This document shows positions 46,704 to 58,915 of a stretch of 64,000 nt of DNA, in pieces. The first letter of the stretch is position 1. Every line of letters begins with the position of its first letter. A program made the translations under genes and the position numbers. Under the pieces are notes generated by a model. It was not told where the DNA came from. It saw nothing but the letters and a program-made list of their open reading frames with translations, and searched no databases. Origin of the DNA: Okapia johnstoni (taxonomy: Eukaryota > Chordata > Mammalia > Artiodactyla > Giraffidae); assembly GCA_024291935.2 (NCBI GenBank), contig CM044307.1, positions 102,801,461 to 102,865,460 on the forward strand. Direction: 5' to 3'.

Positions 46704-46921
46704 GGCTGTGGTCCATGTGATCAGATTGGCTAGTTTTCCATGACTGTAGCTTCAGCCCGTCAGCCCCCTGATCCCCTCTCTCTAGTCCCACCGTCTTACC
46801 TGGGTTTCTCTTACCTTGGACGTGGAGTTTCCCTTCACGGCTGCTCCAACAAAGCGCAGCGGCTGCCCCTTACTTCCGACGCGCCCTCGGGCACAGGCTA
46901 GCTCCTCTCGGCCACGCTCAT

Positions 46922-48486
46922 GATCTTCATGACCCAGATAATCACGATGGTGTGATCACTCACCTAGAGCCAGACATCCCGAAATGTGAAGTCACGTGGG
47001 CCTTAGAAAGAATCACTATGAACAAAGCTAGTGGAGGTGGTGGAATTCCAGTTGAGCTATTTCAAATCCTAAAAGATGATGCCGTGAAAGTGGTGCACTC
47101 AAGATGCCAGCAAATTTCGAAAACTCAGCAGTGGCCACAGGACTGGAAAACGTCAGTTTTCATTCCAATCCCAAAGAAGGCAATGCCAAAAAATTCTCAA
47201 ACTACTGCAAAATTGCACTCATCTCACATGCTAGTAAAGCAATGCTCAAAATTCTCCAAGCCAGGCTTCAGCAATACCTGAACCGTGAACTTCCAGATGT
47301 TCAAGCTGGATTTAGAAAAGGTAGAAGATCCAGAGATCAAATTGCCAACATCCACTGGATCATCAAAAAAGCAAGAGAGTTCCAAATATATATATATATA
47401 TTTTATTGGCTAAGCCAAAGCCTTTGACTGTGTGGATCACAACAAACTGTGGAAAATTCTTCAAGAGATGGAAATACGAGACCACTTGACCATCTTCTTG
47501 AGAAATCTGTATGCACGTCAGGAAGCAACAGTTAGAACTGGTCATGGAACAACAGACTGGTTCCAAATAGGAAAAGGCTGTATATTGTCACCCTGCTTGT
47601 TTTATTTATATGCAGAGTACATCATGAGAGACGCTGGGCTGGATGAAGCACAAACTGGAATCAAGAATGCTAGGAGAAATATCAGTAGCCTCAGATATGC
47701 AGATGACACCACCCTTATGGCAGAAAGCGAAGAAGAACTAAAGAGCCTCTTGATGAAAGTGAAAGAGGAGAGTGAAAAAGCTGGCTTAAAGCTCAACATT
47801 CAGAAAACTAAGATCATGGTATCTGGTCCCATCATTTCATGGCAGATAAATGGGTAAACAGTGGAAACAGTGGCAGACTTTATTTTGGGGGCTCCAAAAT
47901 CACTGTAGATGGTGACTGCAGCCATGAAATTAAAAGATGCTCACTCCTTGGAAGGATAGTTATGACCAACCTAGACAGCATATTAAAAAGCAGAGACATT
48001 ACTTTGCCAACAAAGGTCCATCTAGTCAAAGCTATGGTTTTTCCAGTAGTCATGTATATATGTGAAAGTTGGACTATAAAGAAAGCTGAGCACTGAAGAA
48101 TTGATGCTTTTGAACTGTGGTATTGGAGAAGACTCTTGAGAGTCCCCTGGACTTCAAGGAGATCCACCCAGTCTATCCTAAAGGAAATCAGTCCTATATA
48201 TTCATTGGAAGAACTGATGCTGAAGCTGAAACTCCAAATCTTTGACCACCTGATGTGAAGAGCTGACTCATTTGAAAAGACCCTGATGCTGGGAAAGATT
48301 CAAGGCAGGAGGAGAAGGGGGCGGCAGAGGATGAGATGGTTGGATGGCATCACGGACTCAGTGGACATGAGTTTCAGTAAATTCCGGGAGTTGGTGATGG
48401 ACAGGGAGGCCTGGAGTACTGAGGTTCATGGGGTCGCAATGAGTCAGACACGACTGAGCGACTGAACTGAACTGAACTGAACTGAA
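46922..48486 (+). mobile_element. BovB copy 1 (outermost), 3' part
   Basis: Resumes with 'gatcttcatgacccagataatc' and runs through the RT region (YADD intact, about 47696-47707) to an ACTGA tail ending near 48486. Frames are broken at many sites (pieces at 46952-47281, 47104-47427, 47432-47857 and 47839-48096). A short AT repeat has grown inside the RT region. Confidence 0.95.
47384..47402 (+). repeat. (AT)n microsatellite within BovB RT
   Basis: About eight AT units replace the sequence that in other copies encodes the start of the FIDYAKAF region. Confidence 0.93.
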
Positions 48487-48909
48487 TTACATACATGCTT
48501 TGTTGTAATTTCAAAATCCTTAGTGTGAAGGATTATAATTTCAAATAATTATTATTTGAAAAATATAATTTGGAAGAAAAGAATGAGGTAATTGGAAACT
48601 AAGACAATTTAGCATACAGTATAACTATATCTGTTACACAACTAAATACTTGAAAAGGAAGGTTTAATGAGATTGACTTCTTACAGTTAAAAAATGAGTA
48701 CTTATTCAGTGGGTCATTAATATATAACTAATCCTTACAATTTGTTCATGAATCTTGATTATATAATGGATCTTTTCTCTGTTCGCCAAATAACTGACTA
48801 AATTTCTACTTTGCTTTACATGGACATTACCCAAGATAATAGAAATCTACAATTTCAGGCTAGAAAGGAGTTAAATTTTACAAGTTGAAAAGGCCAACAT
48901 GTATTGAAT
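48487..48909. other. Unassigned AT-rich DNA with a short inverted repeat
   Basis: Contains 'ttcaaataat' and 'attatttgaa', 10-bp arms with a 1-base spacer (48540-48560). No gene. Confidence 0.5.
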
Positions 48910-49110
48910 GCTCTCCTGGTCAATACCTAACATTTACTGAAGGCTTTCTCTGTCAGTAGCATTTGACATACTCTATCTCATTTAAACCTCAATCAACCTC
49001 TGATCAAGTACCCTTATTCTCCCCACTTTATGTGGGGGGTAATTGAAGGTCAGAGAATTTAATTTACTAAAAGTCACAAAACTTAAGAGTGGCACATTTA
49101 ACATTTGATA
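48910..49110 (-). mobile_element. MIR SINE, antisense
   Basis: Antisense MIR order: 'aacatttactgaaggctttc', 'actctatctcatttaaacctc', 'ccccactttatg', 'aaaagtcacaaaacttaagagtggc'. Confidence 0.7.
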
Positions 49111-49164
49111 TATATAGTTTAAATAAAAAGCCTGAATTCTTTTTTTAATGTGATACTATTCTTT

Positions 49165-49456
49165 TTTAATGTGCTCATTTATTTTTTATTTATTGAAGTA
49201 ATAATGTTGGTTTATAACACTGTATAAATTTCATGTGTGAAATATATATTTGACCTCTGTGTGTGTTACAGGGTACTGACAACCGAAAGTTTAGTTTCCT
49301 TCCATTCATCACCATGTAACTGATCCTCTTTGCCCATTTTATCCTTCTCCTACCCTTCCCCTGTGGTGACAACTAATTTGTTCTCTGTATCTACCTGTTT
49401 GGTTTTATTTGGTTTGGTTTGTTCATTTATTTTATAAAGCCTAAAATAAATGGAAT
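49165..49456 (-). mobile_element. Old L1 3' end, antisense
   Basis: 'tttattgaagtaataatgttgg', 'gaaagtttagtttccttcc', 'ccctgtggtgacaactaat'. Ends where a Bov-tA begins. Confidence 0.7.
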
Positions 49457-49662
49457 TCCATCATAGCTCAGTCAGTAAAGAATCTGCCTGCAACGTAGGA
49501 GACCCAGGTTCAATCCCTGAGTGGGAAAGATCCCCTGGAGAAGGAAATGGAAACCCACTCCAGTATTCTTGCCTGGAGAATCCCATGGACAGAGGAGCCT
49601 AGTGGGCTACAGTACAGGGTCGCAAGGGTCAGACACAACTTAGAAACTAAACCACCACCACC
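49457..49662 (+). mobile_element. Bov-tA SINE
   Basis: Head 'atcatagctcagtcagtaaag', B box 'ggttcaatccc' (about 49507-49517), body to 'cagacacaacttagaaacta' and a CCA-rich tail. The first bases of the head are missing or changed. Confidence 0.9.
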
Positions 49663-50228
49663 AAATTCTTAACTATTATATCATACTACCCCCAAGCTCA
49701 CAGTGAAAATTACAAGAAACAGAATTCAGTAGCATGAGAAACATATTTTAAAAAGCTGATATTTGAAATCTCGGTCACAAAGAATTTTTCAATTCTTTAT
49801 AATGTACTGTTGAAAAGACTTGTGAATGAATGCCAGAATTTTTACTTAAAATTTACATAAAATTTTACTTAAAACTTATCTTAAAATTAGTTAATCATTC
49901 ATTTAGTTATCCTATAAGCTACTTAAATAATTGAAATCTAGTTTTATTCATGGCAAGTTCACTATATAAAAAACAAAGCAAATGCATTTCTAGTTTTATT
50001 CTTTTTATTCTACACTCAACCATTTTTATTGTTTACTTATGCCTTTTTTAAAAAGTTTATGCTAACTTACATAGTTATATAAATACAAGATACAAAAATT
50101 TTAGAAATGAGGTGATGTCTGCTACAGCTCTTCAATTATTATTGGATTTTCTGAGTCCAATAGGGAACCCATATAAGAGGCTGGATAGTGGACACAATGA
50201 CATACACTTTCCACAGCATCCTCTTCTT
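49663..50228. other. Unassigned AT-rich DNA
   Basis: Nothing recognised. Confidence 0.5.
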
Positions 50229-50510
50229 TTTTTAAATTTTTTATTTTATATTGGAGTATAATCGATTAAAAAATGTGACAGTTTCAGGTGTACAGCAAAT
50301 GATTCAGTTATACATATATACATGTATGTATTCTTTTTCAAATTCTTTTCCCATGTAGGTTGATTGAGCAGAGTTCCATGTGCTATACAATAGATCCTTG
50401 TTGACTATCCATTTTAAATATAGCAGTGTGTACATGTCAATCCTAAACTCCCTAACTATCTCTCCACATCCCCTTACTCCCCGCCAGTAACCATCCCACC
50501 CAAAATTTAT
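50229..50510 (-). mobile_element. Artiodactyl L1 3' end, antisense
   Basis: 'tatattggagtataatcgatt', 'cagtttcaggtgtacagc', 'ttccatgtgctatacaatag', 'ccagtaaccatcc'. A short 5'-truncated copy. Confidence 0.8.
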
Positions 50511-51449
50511 GGGTTACTCAGTGAGTGAAGTATGGCCTCTAATATCACCAGCATCCAGATAATCTTAGCATATATTACACCTGTTTATTCATGGGTGAGT
50601 TGTATAAAGTATAGAAATTTGTCTTTTTCTTTAAAGAGAGTAACCTGACATGCTGCAGACTTCTGAGCCCTGGGATCAACACAGAGCTGGCAAGTTTCCG
50701 AGGTTTATGGAGTTCATCTTTCATTCACTTGCACCCATGTGTTTTAAATCATTAGGTCCTTCCTACTCCCTTGTTATTAGATCCACTGAATGTAGGGTGG
50801 AGAGAAAAGAGAGAAAATCCAGCACACTCTCAAAGACTACTCTTATGGAGATAAAAAAAAGAGAGAGAGAGAGAGAGACAAAGTTAATGGAAGAATGTCA
50901 TGGTATTGACTTTACTACAAAAGAGATCCACAATTGATCTGATATCTTACTTTAGTAGGTTTTCTAAACAAAGCCAGATGCATATTGTGCAGTTGTCAGA
51001 AAAATATTGTCAAAAAATCTTCAGTATTGGTGCATTGGCTCAATAGAAATATTTTACTTTCTTTCTAGACAATGGAAATCAATAGATCATGCCTGTAGCT
51101 AATTCATGTCTTAAACCAATGGTAGGTTGAAAAGAACTGATGAAATGGTACAACTGATGAGTGGATTCTGATCTGGGTTACATTTATATTATAATGTCAG
51201 TAAATTCTTACATGTCTGATTGTGTTCCATAATCACTTTTCCCCATTATTTCCTTAAGGCAATGTATAACACATATTAGTAGAATTTAAATTCAATACAT
51301 GAAATGAAACATTTCTTTTTTTATTTTTTAGTATTTCAAGTTTTCTTTGTTAAAACTTATATGCAGCCCATAGTTACCATACTAAAATTTCAGAATGCTG
51401 TTTTGACTCTAAAAATATGGGTATATTTTCAACTATATTCCATTATTTA
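50511..51449. other. Unassigned DNA with a (GA)n run
   Basis: A (GA)n run of about nine units lies at 50861-50878. The frame at 50650-50937 crosses it and has no known motif. Confidence 0.45.
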
Positions 51450-51634
51450 TTGGGGCTTCCCTGGTGGCCCAGACGGTATAAGAATCTGCTTGCAGTGTGG
51501 GAGACCCAGGTTTGATTCCTCGGTTGGAAAAATCCCCTGGAGAAGAGAATGGCTACCCAGTCCAGTATTCTTTCCTGGAGAATTCCATGGACAGAGGAGA
51601 CTGGCTAGCTACAGTCTACTGAGCAACTAACAAT
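51450..51634 (+). mobile_element. Bov-tA SINE
   Basis: 'ggggcttccctggtggccc', B box 'ggtttgattcc', body to 'ctgagcaactaacaat'. It lacks the usual GGTCGC..AGTCGG part near its end, a deletion of roughly 20-25 bases. Confidence 0.9.
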
Positions 51635-52974
51635 ATTACTAATACTTCATTATATATGAAGCCTAACAACGAGCTAATTATTTTATCCATAAATTTAGCT
51701 CCAAAATAATTTTGAAAAGGTGCTCTAAAATATTTTAAACATTACATATAGTCACCGATGGTGATTATTTTATAAGGGAAAACTCACTTAATATAACTAT
51801 AACTCCATGTTTAAGTCTCATGACTTCACCTTCTCACCTTGTCTGCTTCTTCAGAAAAAAAAAAAATCAAGATCACAAGTAAAACTGTATGTGATTGTTG
51901 AAGAAGTCTGGTAGTGTTTTTAATTAGTTGAATGAGTCATAAAAATTTGCTATGTATATACATATGTATGTAGATATTTATATATAGAGAGAGGGACTCC
52001 AGGCATAGTTTTCCTCATGCATATAAAAATGTAAAAACCGGTGAAATGGAGTGATTCACAATTCAACTTCATCAGGCTAGTTCTTTTATTGCTCAAAAAC
52101 TTGACTCTAAATATCATAAAGATGATCAAAATACTTTACAAGATAGCAACTTTTACTTAAATATATAGGAAACAATTTATAATATCATAAATTATAACCT
52201 AATAAAACCTTAGAATCTTAGAGCATTTTCTGAGTAAACAAATATACCTCTGTTAACCAGAACCAAGGATTATTATAAGTGTGGTATTTTTGTAAATGAA
52301 ATACTGTAAAGAGCTCATCTAAAATATTTCAAATATAATTCATAAAGAAAATCAATTAAAAATTCAAATAAACTTTGCAATAATCTGCCATTAAAATTAT
52401 GTAACTAGAATTGCCCATTTTGTTATTTTCTTACATTTTCCACTTTTAGTTTGTGAGTTAGCAGGACTCTATTTTGAGCTAGCCAAAGATATCTGTGAAT
52501 TATTTATAGACTAAGCAGGCATATGACTTAAATGAGATATTTCCTCTCTATAGAATAATGTGTACAATTTATAATACTCCTTAAATTCAACTTCCTTTGC
52601 ATATTTAGCAGAATACTTAAACAAATACACAGATGAATCTGAAACACAAAGCATTATATCCTTTTTTTTTCCATAAAGGACTTGTGAGGACAGAAAAATA
52701 CAATTTGAATAATACATGTTTATAGGATTTTGACAAATAAATTCTTTGAAGAGTATATTTTCTATTGGGTTAGCTTGCAGCATCAGGGATACCAATTATT
52801 TTATGGAATAGTATTTCATTTTTAATTATGAAATCAAGGTATAAAAATAGATTTTTCATAAGAAAACTGTGGACAACGTGAAAAATGATTAGAAGCTAAA
52901 ATATGTAAATGTGTGGCTATGTCTGGGACAGATCATATACTACTGTAAGAAGAATTCATTTGAAATAGTGAGTT
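51635..52974. other. Unassigned AT-rich DNA
   Basis: No gene or nameable repeat. Confidence 0.5.
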
Positions 52975-54118
52975 TTCTCCCAGCTTTATTGAGATGTGAT
53001 TGATAGATAAAATTGTATATACTTAAAGTGTACAACTTGATGTTTTGATATACATATACACTGTGAAATGATTACCATAATCAAGTTCATTAACACATCC
53101 ATCACTTCACATGGTTACTTTTGTGTATGATGAGAACACTTAAGATCTACTCTGAGAAAATTTCAAGCATATAATACAGAATTATTAACTATAGTCACAA
53201 TGCTGTACTGTGAGTTCCTCAGAACTTATTTGTCTTATAACTGTAATTTTGTACCCTTTGACTAACATATTCCCATGTTCTCCATCCTCAGCCACTGGTA
53301 ACCAGCTTGCTATTCTGTTTCTGTGAGTTTGACTTTTCTTAGTCTAGATTTCACGTATAGGTGATGGTGGTTTAGTTACTAAGTTGTGTCCGAGTCTTGC
53401 AACCCCATGGACTATAGCCTGCCAAACTCCTCTGTCCATGGGATTCTTCAGGCCAGAATACTGGAATGGGTTGCCATTTCCTTCTCCAGAAGATCTTCTT
53501 GACCCAGGAATCAAACCCGGGTTTCCTGCATTGCAAGCAGATTCTTGACTGACTGAGCTCTGAGGGAAGCCCACATATAGGTGATACCATATAGTATTTG
53601 TCTTTCTGTAGCTGGCTTATTTCACTTAGTATAATGCCCTCCACGTTCATCCATGTTGTCAGAGATGGCAGTATTTCCTTCTCTTTTAAAATTGAATAAC
53701 ATTCCATTGGACATATATACCACATTTTCTTTATCTTTTCACCTGAAAACACTCAGATTGTTTCTCTGTCTTGGCTATTGTGAGTAATCCTGCAGTGACA
53801 TGGGAGTGCTTGTCTCTTTGGGATAGTGATTTTGTTTCACTTCATTACTAGAAGTGGGATTGCTGGATCATACAGTAGTTCAATTTTAATTTTTTTCCAT
53901 AATGGCTGTACCAATTTTTGTTCCCACCAACAATATGCAAGTGCTCCTTTTCTCTAAATCCTCACCAATGTTTGGTATCTCTTGTCTTTTTGATAATAAT
54001 TATCCTGACAGGTGTGAGGTGATTTCTCACTGTGGGTTTTACTTACATTTTCCTGATGATCAATAATGTTAAGCACCTTTGCATATACCTATTGGTTATT
54101 TGTATATCTTCTTTGGAA
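52975..54118 (-). mobile_element. Old L1 (L1MA/MB-like) 3' part, antisense, split by Bov-tA
   Basis: 'cccagctttattgagatgtg', 'aagtgtacaacttgatgttt', 'cagccactggtaaccagc', and after the SINE 'gcttatttcacttagtataatg', 'ggattgctggatcatacag', 'gtgtgaggtgatttctcac'. Covers the 3' UTR and the end of ORF2. Decayed. Confidence 0.82.
53366..53571 (-). mobile_element. Bov-tA SINE, antisense
   Basis: Antisense body from 'ggtggtttagttactaag' to the antisense tRNA head 'gagctctgagggaagcc'. Target duplications 'cacgtataggtgat' (53352-53365) and 'cacatataggtgat' (53572-53585) with one mismatch fix the edges. Confidence 0.94.
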
Positions 54119-55804
54119 AAACAACACTGAAATTAATGGGGAAAGACAGAAGAAATAACAATATATTTGTGTACTAATCCACCAGCAAGTAAAAAATTAT
54201 CATATCGGAGAGGATAGGATTTCTAGAACAGTGGGATTGAGTAGGTGACAGAAGATGGCATCTAGTGTTTAAGCAGAGGAGTAGTCTTTCGATAGAAACA
54301 CTTTGGATACATATACAGCAGCAAGCAGGAAGACTGGAGTATGAATGTGCTAATACTGGTAAATGGTTAGTAGTGGTTTTCATGTGAAAATTCCCTGATA
54401 CTTGCTACAGTTCTCTCTGTGAACTAGGAATTGAGGTGAGGATGAAGAGGTGTTGAGATTTTAAGGAGGAGAGAAAATAAATAGTTATCTAAAAGAGAGG
54501 AAATATGAAATGAATAGGAATGCAGAGTAGGAGAGCTGGGCAGAATGAAGGATTCATCTGTGACTCAAAGTCGTGAATATAAAGTGAGACAAGTTAGCAT
54601 AGCTGTGCTTTTTTTCCCCAGCCTTATGTTGCACAGGTGGAAGCCTGGTATAGGAGAACACTTTAATTAGACAAAACTTGTGTTTTCCTAAGGAAGTAAA
54701 ATAAAGCAAGAATAACATGAAATAAAGGAAATAGAGAATATACACAAGGAATTAAAATCAGAGATCACAATTTTAATCTGAGTGGAAAAAAGATATGTAG
54801 AGCGTGAAGAACAATGAAATAAAGGTCATATGAATGCAGTGAGAGTACTGGTTAAATGAAGGAGGCTTGAGGTCTGGGTATTCAAGGTAAATAATAAAAA
54901 GAGAAGGATGTGGTTAGGGCGTAGAATACATCAAATTTAAATTTGGAGTGGTTGTAACTGTGGAAAGGACAAGGTCTTAGAGTATTTCCATTGAAACTCA
55001 TGCCTGGTGTAGGAGACAAGATAGATGGACAAGAGGTCAAATCCAGAGAGCATCAGTTAGTGGAAAGATTGTCTCCTCAAATATTTTTAAATTCTGCAAA
55101 TTAAGTCACAAGAGAGTGACGGCAAAAGAAGAAATAAAATTCTCGAGAAATTAATGTCATATGTAACATTATTGGTTCTGATGATTGGTGTAAAATTTGT
55201 GTTCTTCAATATCCATCTTAATCTAAAGCTTTGTTGTTGGACTAAAACTTAATTTAGTTAATTGCACTATTTCTGAACCTTATTGTTAAATGGTGTTAAA
55301 CTACATGACTTTGTGAGTCAACCCCCAAAAGAATTTATAGTCAGTGTTGCCAATTGAAATGAAACAGAAAGTCTTCCCCATGTTATAAATGGACAGAGGG
55401 AAAACTTCTTTTTCTAGTTTGTGAAATCAGAGCAGCTTCTCAGAAGACTGATATATTCCTCTATTATAAGCAGTGGGATGAATATGAATCAGGTGCACCA
55501 ATTTATACAAGATGTTTATTAATTTTAAGAGTCAAACATATGGTCAGTGGAGGCTCTCCTTAATGTTAACTGCCAAGGTTATGTAAAAGCATGATGGCTA
55601 AGACAATAAAGTCAGAGAAGATATGAGTATGATCTGAACAACTGGTAGCATTGAGAATCAGGTATGAATTCTCTTAGAAGCTGAGACAAGAATGAGAATT
55701 ATGAGGAATGTAATTTAGTGATACAATATGATATGATGACTGGAATAACAAAACCAGTGTGTTCCAACAAGATATTTGTTAGAAATTTTAACAAATTATA
55801 AATC
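54119..55804. other. Unassigned AT-rich DNA
   Basis: No gene or nameable repeat recognised over about 1.7 kb. Confidence 0.45.
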
Positions 55805-55813
55805 ATTCAGCAT

Positions 55814-56286
55814 CAGTTCAGTTCAGTCGCTCAGTCATGTCCAACTGTTTGTGACCCCATGGACTGCAGCATGCCAGGCTTTTCTGTCCATCACCAACTC
55901 CTGGAGCTTGCTCAAACTCATATCCATTGAGTTGGTGATGCCATCCAACCATCTCATCCTCTGTCGTCCCCTTCTCCTCCTGCCTTCAATCTTTCCCAGC
56001 ATCAGAGTCTTTTCCAATGAGTCAGTTCTTCGTATCATGTGGTAGAATCTTGGAGTTTCAGCTTCAGCATCAGTCCTTCCAATGAATATTCAGGGTTGAT
56101 TTCCTTTAGGACTGATTGGTTTGATCTCCTTGAAGTCCAGGGGACTCTCAAGAGTCTTCTCCAACACCTCAGTTCAAAAGCATCATTTCTTCAGCGCTCA
56201 GCTTTCTTTATAGTCCAACTCCCACATCCATGCATGACTACTGGAAAAACCATAGCTTTGACTATATGGATCTTTGTTAGCAAAGT
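55814..56286 (-). mobile_element. BovB 3' end, antisense, with target duplication
   Basis: A 473-bp 5'-truncated BovB from the ACTGA tail ('cagttcagttcagtcgctc') back to 'ggatctttgttagcaaag'. Perfect 9-bp duplication 'attcagcat' at 55805-55813 and 56287-56295. It encodes only the C-terminal region, broken. Confidence 0.96.
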
Positions 56287-56295
56287 ATTCAGCAT

Positions 56296-57347
56296 ACGTG
56301 GAGATATATTTGAAAGACAGAAATCGTGAATGTTAGGATAAGCCAGGGCTAGCTAAGTTATGCTGCAGTTATCAAATAATCCACAAATCTCCATGGTTTG
56401 AGACAGTAAATGTTTCTCTCTTATGCTACGTGTCCAATGTAGGTCAGCAGAAAGGCTGTTCACGGAGGTTACTCAAAAGACCCAGGCTGACAGAGTCTCC
56501 ATGCCACACTGGTATGGTAACACGTAGTAGTTATGTATACTATATCTGCTCACAATTTCCCAAAGTGCCAAAGGCAGAGAAATGAAAGATTTGTGAATAG
56601 CCCTAATGACCACAACAAAATTATAATGAAAATAATCCAAACAAATAATGTTGCCAAAACTTGGCCTCTGTTCACTGGTACCAAATAGAAACACAGACAG
56701 AGTTTTGGGTGAATAGAAAGGTTTAGATTTTATTGTTTTGGCAGGCAAAGGGAGCCACAGGGGGTTAATGCCCTGAGTACGATGTAACCCACTTTGGAGT
56801 GAGTAGTGATGAGTTATGTACTGTTCAAGGAGCAGGGCATGATCAGCTCATGGTCATTTCTTGGACTGGTTGGCATCAAGGTGAAGTTTCAAGCATCATC
56901 AACCTTCTGGTTTCAATCAATCTAAGGTTCTATATTCTTGTGGTCAGCAGTTTTCATCTGGAGGGGGTCTGCTTCCTGTAAAAACAACTTAGGAATATGT
57001 GTCAGGCCTTTATCTATATCTTTCAGGAAACTAGAAGCTCAGTGTTTCTGCTGTGCAGCAGAATTATAGTCTAAATTGTTATCAGTTCTCTAACCCACCA
57101 GCTACTTTTTGTTTCATCTTCATATTTCCCAATCATTAACTCTTGAGTTAACATTTTACTTCAAAAGACAAGGACACAAGGGCTTGTACATGGTTTCGAT
57201 GGCACATTTTTCCAAAAATAGGCATATATATATATACACACACAAATACAGACATATTTATAAGCAGTTAAAAATCTAGTTCCTGACAAATCTATAAAGC
57301 TATTTTCCGACTAGCACCCTATGAAAAATATAGAAACTGACACCAAG
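56296..57347. other. Unassigned; 56630-57080 may be an LTR
   Basis: 56630-57080 has features I associate with ruminant retroviral LTRs read antisense ('tttattgttttggcaggcaa', 'ggggttaatgccctg', 'catcatcaaccttctggtttc'), but the edges, a matching partner and the class are not clear. 56380-56480 resembles another old mammalian repeat. No gene. Confidence 0.3.
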
Positions 57348-57362
57348 CAGTCCTTCCCGTCT

Positions 57363-57625
57363 GCTACTGCTGCTAAGTCGCTTCAGTCGTGTCCGACTCT
57401 GTGCGACCCCACAGGAGGCAGCCCACCAGGCTCCTCTGTCCCTGGGATTCTCCAGGCAAGAACACTGGAGTAGGTTGCCATTTCCTTCTCCAATGCATGC
57501 ATGCATGCTAAGTCACTTCAGTTGCATCCGACTCTGTGCGACCCTGTGGACAGCAGCCCACCAGGCTCCTCTGTCCACGGGATTCTCTAGGCAAGAATAC
57601 TGTAGTGGGTTGCCATTTTCTTCTC
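57363..57625 (+). mobile_element. Bov-A2 dimer SINE
   Basis: Two Bov-A units joined by a short ATGC-repeat linker ('gcatgcatgcatgc', 57495-57508) instead of the usual AAAGTGAAAGTGAAG linker. Target duplications 'cagtccttcccgtct' (57348-57362) and 'cagtccttcccatct' (57626-57640), one mismatch. Confidence 0.95.
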
Positions 57626-57640
57626 CAGTCCTTCCCATCT

Positions 57641-58699
57641 AGCACATCACTAAGTGATTAAAATTTCCCCTTGCATAAAATTGAATGTAAAATACCATAT
57701 ATAGGATCTCCCTCCTCAAGTGAGAAGGACTAAATCATGCTTCTAGACCTATATTCTTCTTAGAATAATTTTAAGAACATCTTCCTGTGGCACCCTCCTT
57801 TTTCTTTCCTTTTTCTTTCAGGTGACTCAACTCCTGATTAGACTTAACCCGAGGATTTGATAACTTAAGATATAGGGCTTAAAATAAATACCTAATGACA
57901 AAGATAAGAACTGGATGTAATTTCCAAAGGAAGCTGAGATCTTCCCCAAAACTTTCAAAATCTTAGTTATTTTTCTTTCCAGCAATATTGTTTAGCTTCT
58001 GCTATGTAAGGACAACTGGAAACTGTATACAGAAGTATTTTGGTCAAGCACAGCTGCATTCAGACATAGTTAGCAAAATGTTGCTGTTGAGGAAGATAAT
58101 GTGGGTCAACACTTCCAGAGCACTGATGAAGACTTTTCTTTTTTTTTTTTTTCTAAAATCACAGTTACTCTTTTAAAGACAGGTTTGGTTCCAGAAGAGG
58201 TAACATATCACTTAAAGATTCTTGGTTTTCATGGGAGTGACGGGGAAAGTAGGAAAGAAGCCAGGAAGAAGAGCCCAATAGCTATCTAAATGTCACATAG
58301 CTGAGGCACACAATGCTGAAACAGACAGAAAATCAGTTTTCAGATGGATCTGCATGAGGCCAAAATCTTGATGTTATAACTTAGATATACAAGATAAATC
58401 CAGCATTTTCTATGTAGCTGCCAAGATAGCCCCATAGAAACTGTTTTTCTGAGCCTTCTACTGGAAAGAGTAAGGAATGACAGGACTATCAATTGTGGAG
58501 AGTGATTCATGGAGTATATATTATGACAGAAAAAATAGAGAGATTTCTGTCTTTTGTGTTTGAAAGACAGAGAAGGAAAAATAAAGGGAGTATTATGATG
58601 TAATAGAGGTTTTCTTTAAAAGCTTTATGATATTTAGAATATTTTCAATTAAGAACAATAGTTTTAATTAAATATTGAAAACCAATATAACAGGGTACA
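57641..58699. other. Unassigned DNA
   Basis: A T-run lies near 58137-58153. The frames at 57988-58176 and 58101-58289 overlap it and show no motif. Confidence 0.45.
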
Positions 58700-58915
58700 T
58701 AAGAACATAAATCAGACTGGGTTAAAACTCAGCTTTTGCTATCTATATGCCATGATTTTTCACAAGTTACTTATCTTTCTGTCATTCAGTTTCCTCATCT
58801 ATAAAATAGAAAAAATTGTAGGTTTTGCCATAATGATTAAATAAACTAATGCATGTAAATCACTTATAAGAGGGTTTGCTAAGCAGTGAGCACTCAATAA
58901 TTTATTATAAGCACT
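58700..58915 (+). mobile_element. MIR SINE, sense
   Basis: MIR in order: 'ttttcacaagttacttatc', 'cagtttcctcatctataaaat', 'gattaaataaactaatgcatg', 'agcagtgagcactcaataat'. Confidence 0.78.

Larger units (their letters stand above)
42082..46921 (-). mobile_element. BovB copy 2 (middle), nearly full length, antisense
   Basis: Minus-strand BovB occupying 42082-44590 and 46083-46921, about 3.35 kb when copy 3 is set aside. It has a GC-rich CpG-containing leader (about 46810-46920), an endonuclease region (46083-46400 and about 44050-44590), a linker, an RT region and a short ACTGA tail. Frames are broken; the Tyr codon of the RT active site reads TAA on the minus strand near 42833, so even the motif is lost. 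Its 8-bp target duplication 'gatcttca' lies in copy 1. Confidence 0.95.

Noticed and set aside
48456..48486. ACTGA tandem units as a satellite or telomere-like repeat
   Set aside because: They are the normal 3' tail of younger BovB copies and appear in several places here.
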